Shown piece by piece: positions 42,539-49,087 of a stretch of DNA of 49,087 bases (position 1 is the first letter of the stretch; each line of letters begins with the position of its first letter). The position numbers and the translations under genes are program-made. The DNA comes from Candidatus Coprenecus stercorigallinarum (lineage in GTDB: Bacteria; Bacteroidota; Bacteroidia; Bacteroidales; UBA932). The DNA is taken from contig DVIL01000024.1 of the NCBI GenBank assembly GCA_018711305.1, positions 1 to 49,087 of the forward strand, given 5' to 3'. Under the pieces are notes generated by a model. It was not told the origin of the DNA. It saw only the letters and a program-made list of their open reading frames with translations, and did not search any database.

Positions 42539-43984
42539 ATGGTAGAATTAAAATTCCCCGTTTCGGGCAAGACCCGTACAGAACACGACCTCCTTGGATA
42601 CAAGGAAGTCCCTGTGGAGGCTCTTTTCGGCATCCAGACATTGAGATGCATTGAGAACTTCGATATCAGCAACTATCATCTATGCGATTACCCTGAATTC
42701 ATCAAAGCCTTCGGTATCGTGAAGATGGCCGCCATCAAGGCCAACCACAAGCTCGGACTCGTATCTGACCAGATAAAGGACGCGGTAGTGGAGGCTTGCC
42801 AGGAACTTATCGACGGCAAACACCTCGAGTTCTTCCCCATCGACATGGTGCAGGGAGGTGCAGGAACCAGCATGAACATGAATGCCAATGAGGTCATTGC
42901 CAACAGAGCCCTCGAAATAATGGGACACCAGAGGGGCGAGTACCAGTACTGCCACCCCAATGACCACATCAACATGGCCCAGTCGACCAATGACGCCTAT
43001 CCCAGTGCCATGCACCTCGGACTGTACTTCATCAACGAGAAGGTACAGGCAGCCCTCAAGGAACTGATCAAGGCCTTCGATGACAAGAAAAAAGAGTTCG
43101 CGAACATCATCAAGATGGGACGTACCCAGCTCCAGGATGCAGTTCCCATGACTCTCGGCCAGTCGTTCGGAGCTTTTGCGGATGCCATGAGGCATGAGTC
43201 GGCAAGACTGCAGAAAGCCGCCGACGAATTCCTCTACACCAATATGGGAGCAACCGCCATCGGCACCGGTATCACAGCCGAGCCCAACTACGCCAAGTAC
43301 TGCACCGAGTATCTCAGGGAAATTTCCGGTCTGGACATCAAGCTCTCGAGAAACCTCATCGAGGCCACCCACGACACATCCTGCATGGTAGCTTACTCTT
43401 CGGCCCTGAAGTCCATAGCCATCAGGCTCTCCAAGATATGCAACGACCTGCGTCTGATGTCGTCCGGTCCCCGTACCGGTATCGAGGAGATCAAGCTGCC
43501 TCCCAAACAGCCCGGATCGTCCATCATGCCCGGAAAGGTCAACCCTGTCATCCCCGAAGTGGTCAACCAGGTATGCTTCAAGGTTATCGGCAACGACTTC
43601 GCCGTGACCATGGCATCTGAAGCCGCACAGCTTGAGCTGAACGTTATGGAGCCCGTAATGGTCGAGTCGCTCGTAGAGTCGGCTACATGGATGACCCGTG
43701 CATTCAGCACCCTGCGCATCGAGTGCATCGAAGGCATCCAGGCCAACAAGAAACACTGCGAGGAACAGGTCAAGCACAGTATCGGTATCGTTACAGCCCT
43801 CAAACCCTACATCGGATACTCCAACTGTACCGAAATCGCCAAGGAAGCCCTCGAGTCCGGTAAAAGCGTATATGACCTGGTTCTGGAGCGCAACCTGCTG
43901 ACCAAGAAACAGCTCGACGTGATCCTGAATCCCAAGAACATGATCCACCCGAGCATGATTGCCGACATCAAAAAGAATGACTGA
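42539..43984 (+). CDS. aspA: Aspartate ammonia-lyase (aspartase)
   Basis: A 481-residue homotetrameric lyase converting L-aspartate to fumarate and ammonia, which feeds the fumarate reduction common in anaerobic Bacteroidota. EHDLLGYKEVP and LFGIQTLRCIENF at the N-terminus match aspartase rather than fumarase. GGAGTSMNMNANEVIANRA is split over the substrate loop, and the signature SSIMPGKVNPVIPE with the catalytic Ser lies at about 325. Length fits the family. The 3' end overlaps the convergent barrel-protein gene by 17 nt and its terminator is inside that gene. Confidence 0.93.
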   Translation: MVELKFPVSGKTRTEHDLLGYKEVPVEALFGIQTLRCIENFDISNYHLCDYPEFIKAFGIVKMAAIKANHKLGLVSDQIKDAVVEACQELIDGKHLEFFPIDMVQGGAGTSMNMNANEVIANRALEIMGHQRGEYQYCHPNDHINMAQSTNDAYPSAMHLGLYFINEKVQAALKELIKAFDDKKKEFANIIKMGRTQLQDAVPMTLGQSFGAFADAMRHESARLQKAADEFLYTNMGATAIGTGITAEPNYAKYCTEYLREISGLDIKLSRNLIEATHDTSCMVAYSSALKSIAIRLSKICNDLRLMSSGPRTGIEEIKLPPKQPGSSIMPGKVNPVIPEVVNQVCFKVIGNDFAVTMASEAAQLELNVMEPVMVESLVESATWMTRAFSTLRIECIEGIQANKKHCEEQVKHSIGIVTALKPYIGYSNCTEIAKEALESGKSVYDLVLERNLLTKKQLDVILNPKNMIHPSMIADIKKND

Positions 43985-45119
43985 CACCGGCAATGACAGC
44001 GTACTGTCCTCTGAGTCCGAATCCGACATCCAGCCGCAGTACGATGCCCATGACTGAAAGACGGTACCCTGCCCCGTATGTGGGCAGGGTATTTTTTATA
44101 TCGAACTCCCTGAAAGAAGGGAATACATATCCTGCACCGCCCCACAGAGCCACCCCGTGCGCCCTGTAGACCCTCTGACGCAGCTCCACCTGGGCTGCAA
44201 GCAGGTTGCGGTCACGGTAGCGGCCCTGATAATAGCCTCTCAGCCGGACATCCCCGCCGGCATCAGGCCACACAGTCCATGGCGCTCCGGACGAACTGAT
44301 ATTGCCGTAAATATCCAGAGCCAGGACTCCGCCCTCCCACATTGGAAAATAAAAGTCCGCGGTCACCTCGGTCCTGCTGAAAACACCCCCGCTGCCATAC
44401 AAAGGGATATTGACACTCTGCTCCACATTGAGGAATACCCCTCTCGATGGTGCCTGTACACTGTCCCTCGTATCCAGGTCCAGCCTGGCGCCGGCAGTAA
44501 CGTAATGGGTCCTGACCGGAGCATTTCCTATTCCGGCAGGACCGCTTATCTCTGCCGCATGATAGAAGTCATACCCTGCGAAGCCTCCCGCAAGCAGCAT
44601 TCTGCCTTTTCTGTAGAGGAAATCACTGCGGACCCTGACCTTCCGGCTTGTCAGATGCCCCTGATTGGAATCATCGGAGGCCGATTCGAATCCGAGCCCC
44701 CAGAAACGGCGGGGACTGTTGATGAAGCGGGCCGAATACACCACGGTGAAACGGCCTCCCGGAGCATACCACTGTCCTGTAACGGCACCTCCGCCTGAAA
44801 GGTTGGTCGACAACATAGCCACCGCCCCGACAGAAGAAAGCGGCACCAGTGAATCCGCCGAACTCCGGTACATGCCCATGAAACCTCCCATAGCCGTAAA
44901 CCTTGTCTCCTCCGTAAACATCACTCCATACAGTGGCTGCACTCTGAAGGCCCTCTCCTCCCTGTCCATCTTCTGCCTCGGATGCAGACGGTAATAGCGT
45001 TCCACCGAATCCCTGACCTTTGCAAGATAGACAGAATCATACACCTGTGCTTCCGCCGCCACACTCAGGAGCAGGCACACGGACAGGACTGTAAGTATAT
45101 ATCCTGAAGCCCTGCCCAT
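43968..45119 (-). CDS. BamA/TamA-type outer membrane beta-barrel protein
   Basis: A 383-residue outer membrane protein with a signal peptide (cleavage after AEAQ) and a short periplasmic stretch (about 25-60). A C-terminal Omp85-like barrel follows (about 65-383) of alternating strands ending in a terminal Phe (GVSHSF). The RLRGYYQGRYRDRN segment corresponds to the VRGF/Y loop of the surface-antigen family. There are no POTRA domains, so it resembles the POTRA-less BamA-like proteins of Bacteroidota, of unknown function. It follows the PCMD gene by 4 nt. The aspA terminator hairpin is encoded within it at 44065-44091. Confidence 0.82.
   Translation of the reverse strand: MGRASGYILTVLSVCLLLSVAAEAQVYDSVYLAKVRDSVERYYRLHPRQKMDREERAFRVQPLYGVMFTEETRFTAMGGFMGMYRSSADSLVPLSSVGAVAMLSTNLSGGGAVTGQWYAPGGRFTVVYSARFINSPRRFWGLGFESASDDSNQGHLTSRKVRVRSDFLYRKGRMLLAGGFAGYDFYHAAEISGPAGIGNAPVRTHYVTAGARLDLDTRDSVQAPSRGVFLNVEQSVNIPLYGSGGVFSRTEVTADFYFPMWEGGVLALDIYGNISSSGAPWTVWPDAGGDVRLRGYYQGRYRDRNLLAAQVELRQRVYRAHGVALWGGAGYVFPSFREFDIKNTLPTYGAGYRLSVMGIVLRLDVGFGLRGQYAVIAGVSHSF
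44065..44097 (+). terminator. Intrinsic terminator of aspA, inside the convergent gene
   Basis: TACCCTGCCC (44065-44074) pairs with GGGCAGGGTA (44082-44091), a 10-bp perfect stem with a 7-nt loop, followed by TTTTTTA. It is oriented for plus-strand transcription, 80 nt past the aspA stop, and lies entirely in the coding sequence of the barrel protein. Confidence 0.8.
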
Positions 45120-45123
45120 AGGG

Positions 45124-46086
45124 TCAGTCCACCAGTCTGAAATTGTCCACCCAGAGAGTATTGCCGAGGCCTCCGTAAAAAGCCTCTCCGCTCGACGATG
45201 ATATCCAGATTATGATATGAGTGGGTTCCTCGTCAGGCGCCGCCCAGCGCTCCTCGCGCACCGGCACGATCTTTCCCTTGCTGTTGCGGCAATAGTAGAT
45301 GATATCCCCGTTCTTCAGGTCCATGTCGGGGATAAAATCCGACTCGGAACTGATGTCGCCATAGCGGACGGGGATGCTCTCGCCGTTTACCCATTCAGCC
45401 TGGTTCCTGCTGAATTTCCTGAAAGCCGTACCGACCCTTGATGCCGTAACATTGCCCTGACTGTCCTCTTCCCTGTGCTGGAGATACACCGCGATATACG
45501 GGTAGTCCTCCCCTCCCATTTCCTTCTTGGGAGAAAATCCTGTGGAACGGATTACCGGATTGCCGACTTCAGCCTTATAGTCATACTGCACGGCAGAAGG
45601 ACGTCCGGTGTAGGGAATCCCGCAATCCAGTTTGGAATAGGCCCCCTTTGTATCGCGTATCGGTTCATGGAAGAATCCTGAAAGTATCGTACCCTGGACC
45701 AGGACTTCCATATTGATCATTCCCATTACCCGAACCTTCTCCATTATCACGGACAGACGGGCGCAGTAGCCGTCACCGCGGGGCTCCGGGAAAACGGAAT
45801 TGCTGCCCTTGATCACCCCTACTACATTGGCCATGATATTGCACGGTGCGAACACGTCTTCACGACTGACCGGACAAGGGTCCTGACCCCGCAGGGTGTC
45901 GCCCTCCGAAAGCTTGTATATAGTCTTGATGTTACCACCTATGATACCTGACTCCTGCAGCTCATAAACCCTCCAGTTATCAAACTTTCCCTTCTCGTTG
46001 ATGAGAGAATCCGTATCTGCCGCCGCATTCACGGAAAAGCTTGTAAATAACAGCAGAATCAGACCTGAAATTCTAAATCTTTTCAT
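45124..46086 (-). CDS. PCMD-domain exported protein
   Basis: A 320-residue exported protein with a signal peptide (to about NAAA). The rest matches the Bacteroidota PCMD (putative carbohydrate metabolism domain) type: FDNWRVYEL near the start, the GTILSGFFHEPI segment (about 130-141), and the C-terminal strand LGNTLWVDNFRLVD, the usual jelly-roll ending. It may bind glycans but has no catalytic residues I can identify. It lies 4 nt upstream of the barrel-protein gene, suggesting a shared cell-surface function. It is divergent from the M6 peptidase. Confidence 0.78.
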   Translation of the reverse strand: MKRFRISGLILLLFTSFSVNAAADTDSLINEKGKFDNWRVYELQESGIIGGNIKTIYKLSEGDTLRGQDPCPVSREDVFAPCNIMANVVGVIKGSNSVFPEPRGDGYCARLSVIMEKVRVMGMINMEVLVQGTILSGFFHEPIRDTKGAYSKLDCGIPYTGRPSAVQYDYKAEVGNPVIRSTGFSPKKEMGGEDYPYIAVYLQHREEDSQGNVTASRVGTAFRKFSRNQAEWVNGESIPVRYGDISSESDFIPDMDLKNGDIIYYCRNSKGKIVPVREERWAAPDEEPTHIIIWISSSSGEAFYGGLGNTLWVDNFRLVD

Positions 46087-46093
46087 AAATTTG
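46086..46093 (+). promoter_or_regulatory. Predicted -7 box of the M6 peptidase gene
   Basis: TAAATTTG, 30 nt before the ATG at 46124. Its first base is also the outermost base of the PCMD start codon, so it lies in the PCMD leader. Confidence 0.5.
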
Positions 46094-46109
46094 CGCTAAA
46101 CTTCACGGG

Positions 46110-46117
46110 CAAATTTA
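46110..46117 (-). promoter_or_regulatory. Predicted -7 box of the PCMD-barrel operon
   Basis: TAAATTTG on the minus strand, 23 nt upstream of the PCMD start and downstream of the M6 box, so the two promoters face each other and the 5' ends would overlap by about 10 nt. Confidence 0.5.
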
Positions 46118-46123
46118 GAAAAA

Positions 46124-48271
46124 ATGCGTTCACTGTGCTTTATATTTCTTTTTCTGGCGGCAACATACTCCGCCATGGCCGTGAAGGCATACCCCGATCC
46201 CATAACCGTACGACAGCCCGACGGAAGCTCTCTCACCCTCATTATCAGAGGGGATGAACATTTTCACTATGCCATTACACTTGACGGAAAGACTGTCGCC
46301 AAAGGTAAAGACGGATATTTCTACTATGCAGAGTACAGTCCCTCAGGAGTAACTATATCCAAGACCAGGGCGGTATCAGTCCCTTTCATATCACGTACAT
46401 CCGTTGATGCGGCTCTGGGAAACATGCCGGACATGACCGCGACGGCATCGGTTTTCAGGGACAGGAACATCCGCCGCCTCGGAGCAGCCGGAGGAATCCG
46501 CACGCTCGCGGCGAATTCCCCTTCCACAATAAAGGCTCTGGTCATTCCGGTTGAATTCAGCGACCTGAAATTCACTGCATCCAGTCCGGCCGAGCATTTC
46601 GACCACATGATGAACAGTCCTGGATACAGCGAATACGGCGGCACCGGTTCGGCCAAGGACTATTTCGAAGCCAATATTCCCGGGAAACAGTTCGAATTTA
46701 CGGTTACACAGCCTGTAACTCTCAAAAACGGCTACGGATACTACGGTGAGAACGACCTCAGCACACCGTCAGTCATCACCTATGATATACGCCTCAACGA
46801 AATGGTAAGGGAAGCATGCGGAAGCGTGGACGCTTCCGTAGATTTTTCCGAATTCGACAATGACGGGGACGGCTTTGCTGATTTCATATTCATCTACTTC
46901 GCAGGATACAATGAAGCAGAGAGCGGTGATGACAACGAAATCTGGCCACAGATACACAGCATAGCTTCTGAAGGAGTAAGTTTCGACGGTACCGGTATAG
47001 GGACATTTGCCTGCGCATCGGAGCTTTCCGGAAGCAACCTCGGAGAAAACGGGAATACAGTGTACTCAGGCATAGGTACATTCTGTCACGAATTCTCCCA
47101 CTATCTCGGGCTGGTCGACCTGTACGACACTGACTACGGCAACAACGGGAGAAGCAAATGCCTGTGGGGAAAGCTGTCTGTCATGGATGAAGGCAACTTC
47201 AACAACTCCGGACGCACCCCGCCCTACTTTTGCGCAATAGACCGCAGGCTGGCAGGCTCTGCTGTCACCAGGGAGATCAAGGCCGGAGACAAAGTGACGC
47301 TCAAGCCGATACGGAGCGGTGACATAATCCGGGTTCCTACGGACAACAGCGGGGAATATTTCCTGATAGAGAACAGGGACAATTCCTCGTGGGACGCCTA
47401 CATCGAGGGTTCCGGAATGGTCATATACCATATCGACAGTTCTTCGAATATAGCCGACGGTATCACCGCATCCCTGCGATGGACAACGAATCTGGTGAAT
47501 GCCAGCGCCTCGCATGAATGCGCAGACCTTATAGAAGCTTTCGAAGACGCCGAAGATATCCGTCAGGTCTTTTTCCCCGGACAGGCCGAAATCACAGAAT
47601 TCTCAGCATCGGGCACCCCGGCATTCATCGCCTGGGACGGCACCCCTATCGGGCTGAAACTCACTGATATAACCATGAGCGGAGAAAATGTCACCTTCAA
47701 TGTCCAGGAAGACAATTCGGAAATCCTGCTTTCCCCTTTAGAGTGCCATGTGGAAACATACCAGAACAAGGCTGTGCTCCAGTGGAAGGTCAACCGCCAC
47801 GGCAGCTACTCCTGGGGCATCATCTGGGGCGAGACAGCAGAAGGGGCAGAAGTCTACAGGGATACCGCACTGGTCAACCGGTATACATTCAGCGGTCTTA
47901 CACCGAGAACAGAATACTACTGCAGAATCTACCACATAGGTGAATTCCACAACGGAGACACACTTTCGCTTAAATTCACGACTTTTCCCCTGTCCTCACC
48001 CTATCCGTACATCTACCTGGACAGGATAAGCTATTCGACACAGGACACGCTCGACCTGGTACTCAACAATGTGACCGAAGAGACCAGTTCCTGCCTGTGG
48101 TATATCAATGATGTCAGGGCCCTGAGCGACAGATATGTATTCAGAGAGCCAGGAGAATATACCGTCAAGGCAGTACTTGTCTACGAATCAGACGGAAGCA
48201 ATGAAACCATTATCCGAAGACTCACTGTCAAGGAAGCAAAAGAGGAGGACACAGCCAATGTGGAAAATTAG
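46124..48271 (+). CDS. Secreted M6-family metalloprotease with C-terminal Ig-like domains
   Basis: A 715-residue secreted protease. A signal peptide (to about AMAVKA) is followed by a prodomain-like region (about 20-130). The M6 (immune inhibitor A-like) catalytic domain has the zinc motif HEFSHYLGLVDLYD at H322-H326. Upstream is a calcium-type loop FDNDGDGFADFIF (about 245-257). The C-terminal 190 residues hold a fibronectin-III-like domain (about 530-620; FSGLTPRTEYYCRI) and an Ig/PKD-like domain (about 625-705; FREPGEYTVKAVL). It probably degrades host or dietary protein. No gliding-type sorting domain is seen, so anchoring is unknown. Its end overlaps the next lipoprotein gene by 14 nt. 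Confidence 0.88.
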   Translation: MRSLCFIFLFLAATYSAMAVKAYPDPITVRQPDGSSLTLIIRGDEHFHYAITLDGKTVAKGKDGYFYYAEYSPSGVTISKTRAVSVPFISRTSVDAALGNMPDMTATASVFRDRNIRRLGAAGGIRTLAANSPSTIKALVIPVEFSDLKFTASSPAEHFDHMMNSPGYSEYGGTGSAKDYFEANIPGKQFEFTVTQPVTLKNGYGYYGENDLSTPSVITYDIRLNEMVREACGSVDASVDFSEFDNDGDGFADFIFIYFAGYNEAESGDDNEIWPQIHSIASEGVSFDGTGIGTFACASELSGSNLGENGNTVYSGIGTFCHEFSHYLGLVDLYDTDYGNNGRSKCLWGKLSVMDEGNFNNSGRTPPYFCAIDRRLAGSAVTREIKAGDKVTLKPIRSGDIIRVPTDNSGEYFLIENRDNSSWDAYIEGSGMVIYHIDSSSNIADGITASLRWTTNLVNASASHECADLIEAFEDAEDIRQVFFPGQAEITEFSASGTPAFIAWDGTPIGLKLTDITMSGENVTFNVQEDNSEILLSPLECHVETYQNKAVLQWKVNRHGSYSWGIIWGETAEGAEVYRDTALVNRYTFSGLTPRTEYYCRIYHIGEFHNGDTLSLKFTTFPLSSPYPYIYLDRISYSTQDTLDLVLNNVTEETSSCLWYINDVRALSDRYVFREPGEYTVKAVLVYESDGSNETIIRRLTVKEAKEEDTANVEN

Positions 48272-48683
48272 CACCGCCGCCATATTTGCAGCACTTCTTA
48301 TGCTGTCATCATGCAGGGAAAACATCATAGAGGTGGATTCCTTGGAAAAGGAACTGTTCCTGAAGGAAGAGACCGAAGGCATATACCGGAACGGCAATGC
48401 CCTCTTCAAGTATGACGGTCTGAGACATCAGAGAGCGACCAATCCGGACCGTCTGCAGTTCAGAATACAGACAGACGGACAGGACACATGCCTCAACATT
48501 ATTCTGGAGGCACTGCCCAGGAATGCGGGCATACACATCACCACCTCTATCGATTACCGCAGTCCGGGTGAACTGATTTCCAATATGAGCCATCTGGAAT
48601 GCTCCAGAATAAGCGGGAATATGATATGGCTTTGGAGTTCTGACAACCTTACCGGCATCATCATTGATACCGGCAGCCTGTAG
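48258..48683 (+). CDS. Small hypothetical lipoprotein downstream of M6 protease
   Basis: A 141-residue protein with a lipoprotein signal (MWKISTAAIF to LMLSSC, Cys 19). The mature part is mainly beta-stranded and shows no family I recognise. The ATG at 48258 is inside the last codons of the M6 gene (14-nt overlap) and starts the signal peptide, so it is preferred to an earlier in-frame codon. Tight coupling suggests a partner of the M6 protease, such as an inhibitor, chaperone or anchor; this is inference from position only. Confidence 0.7.
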   Translation: MWKISTAAIFAALLMLSSCRENIIEVDSLEKELFLKEETEGIYRNGNALFKYDGLRHQRATNPDRLQFRIQTDGQDTCLNIILEALPRNAGIHITTSIDYRSPGELISNMSHLECSRISGNMIWLWSSDNLTGIIIDTGSL

Positions 48684-48702
48684 GACGCTCCGGACAAATA
48701 AG

Positions 48703-48733
48703 AAGGCGGCCAAACTCGCGTTTTAGCCGCCTT
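48703..48733. terminator. Bidirectional intrinsic terminator
   Basis: AAGGCGGC (48703-48710) pairs with GCCGCCTT (48726-48733), with inner CAAA/TTTA able to extend it. It lies between the convergent lipoprotein and H1-like genes. T-richness after the stem is modest on both strands. Confidence 0.6.
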
Positions 48734-48769
48734 CGTTCATTCTTAAGCTGACCGCAGATATACGGGATA

Positions 48770-48943
48770 TTATTTCGCGCTTTCGATGGACAGTTTTCTG
48801 AATTCCTTCAGAAGTTTGGTCAGTTCCAAAGATGCCTTGCGGGCACGTGTTCCGGCTGCCTTGTTTCCTTTTTCAAGTTGAGCCTCTGCGTCTTTCTGGA
48901 AAGCTGCGATTTCCGCGTTGATTTTTTCAATAAGTTCTTTCAT
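48770..48943 (-). CDS. Histone H1-like (Hc1) protein
   Basis: A 57-residue gene running from ATG (48941-48943) to TAA (48770-48772). The product opens MKELIEKINAEIAAFQKDA, is lysine- and alanine-rich throughout (GNKAAGTRARKASLEL in the middle), and ends KLSIESAK. Length and composition match the small histone H1-like proteins of Bacteroidota, which may bind DNA or RNA. A TATATTTG box lies 28 nt upstream and a terminator 36 nt downstream, so it is a complete single-gene unit. Confidence 0.88.
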   Translation of the reverse strand: MKELIEKINAEIAAFQKDAEAQLEKGNKAAGTRARKASLELTKLLKEFRKLSIESAK

Positions 48944-48971
48944 ATTTATTGTTTGAATTGTGTTACGGGGT

Positions 48972-48979
48972 CAAATATA
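48972..48979 (-). promoter_or_regulatory. Predicted -7 box of the H1-like gene
   Basis: TATATTTG on the minus strand, 28 nt before the ATG. Confidence 0.55.
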
Positions 48980-49046
48980 AGAAGAACTTGCGTAAAAATG
49001 GCAGGATGAGGGCAAAATGTGATAAGTGGTTGGTACATATACCATT

Positions 49047-49077
49047 TTTGTGTTACCTCACCATATTGTTAAATTTG
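49047..49077 (+). promoter_or_regulatory. Predicted promoter for a gene beyond the right edge
   Basis: TTTG (49047-49050), 19-nt spacer, TAAATTTG (49070-49077). A palindrome, GGTACATATACC (49032-49043), with one mismatch pair lies just upstream and could be an operator. The driven gene is outside the window. Confidence 0.5.
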
Positions 49078-49087
49078 GCAGAAGGAG

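Noticed and set aside
42680-44029. 449-codon minus-strand open frame opposite aspA
   Set aside because: It mirrors the highly conserved aspartase and has no family features; produced by codon bias in a GC-rich gene.

Overview
The window looks like a chromosomal segment of a Bacteroidota (Bacteroidales) bacterium with moderately high GC. The main evidence is a recurrent TAnnTTTG promoter box 15-45 nt upstream of many start codons, often with TTTG 19-21 nt further upstream. This is the -33/-7 architecture of Bacteroidota. Family content agrees: a MurF-alanine racemase fusion, a PCMD-domain protein, M64 and C11 secreted peptidases, a CTC-type ribosomal protein L25, a reverse rubrerythrin and a 57-residue histone-H1-like protein. 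Composition would suit an Alistipes-like gut anaerobe, but the genus cannot be fixed from the sequence alone.

Layout: 1-2914 (minus) is an operon of CNNM/CBS membrane protein, TapB-like exported protein, hotdog thioesterase and the start of a NatA-type ABC ATPase. tdk and rsmI diverge at 3.5 kb, and rsmI overlaps a membrane-anchored helix-hairpin-helix protein. 4966-9595 (minus) holds an M24 aminopeptidase, a thioredoxin-fold 2Fe-2S protein, a sensory-type [FeFe] hydrogenase with a PAS domain, and a PP2C/SpoIIE phosphatase. The last three form a putative H2-sensing relay. 9681-12984 carries a lipoprotein isoaspartyl peptidase and a DPP IV. From 12985 to 15742 coding density collapses: the only convincing gene is a small PAS protein, surrounded by direct and inverted repeats with signs of conserved RNA or DNA hairpins. 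15743-21016 carries pdxS-pdxT, a GNAT, an alanine-type sodium symporter, a Cof-type HAD phosphatase and a ThiD/PdxK-type kinase. 21001-25772 (minus) holds MurF-Alr, MATE and CDF transporters. 25850-30965 is an iron/cobalamin-type ABC importer with its binding protein convergent to the ATPase, plus a MauE/DoxX membrane protein and tmk.

From 31 kb onward: purB, an M64 peptidase and a YjjG-type HAD; CPBP protease-manA-S4 protein; a FtsB/DivIC-like division protein; rplY-pth with a structured leader; reverse rubrerythrin; a C11 peptidase; a YtxH-holin-like-small-protein-trkA-aspA run; a BamA-type barrel; a PCMD protein; an M6 peptidase with a lipoprotein; and the H1-like gene. No rRNA, tRNA, CRISPR array or intact transposase was seen.

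Genome organisation is unusually tight. Six of eight convergent gene pairs overlap at their 3' ends by 4-25 nt and a seventh abuts. At least one strong intrinsic terminator (aspA) lies inside the opposing gene. Several divergent pairs have interleaved or face-to-face promoter boxes. The most notable features for follow-up are the sensory hydrogenase operon, the repeat-rich island at 13.1-15.6 kb with a covarying hairpin repeat, and the rplY leader RNA.
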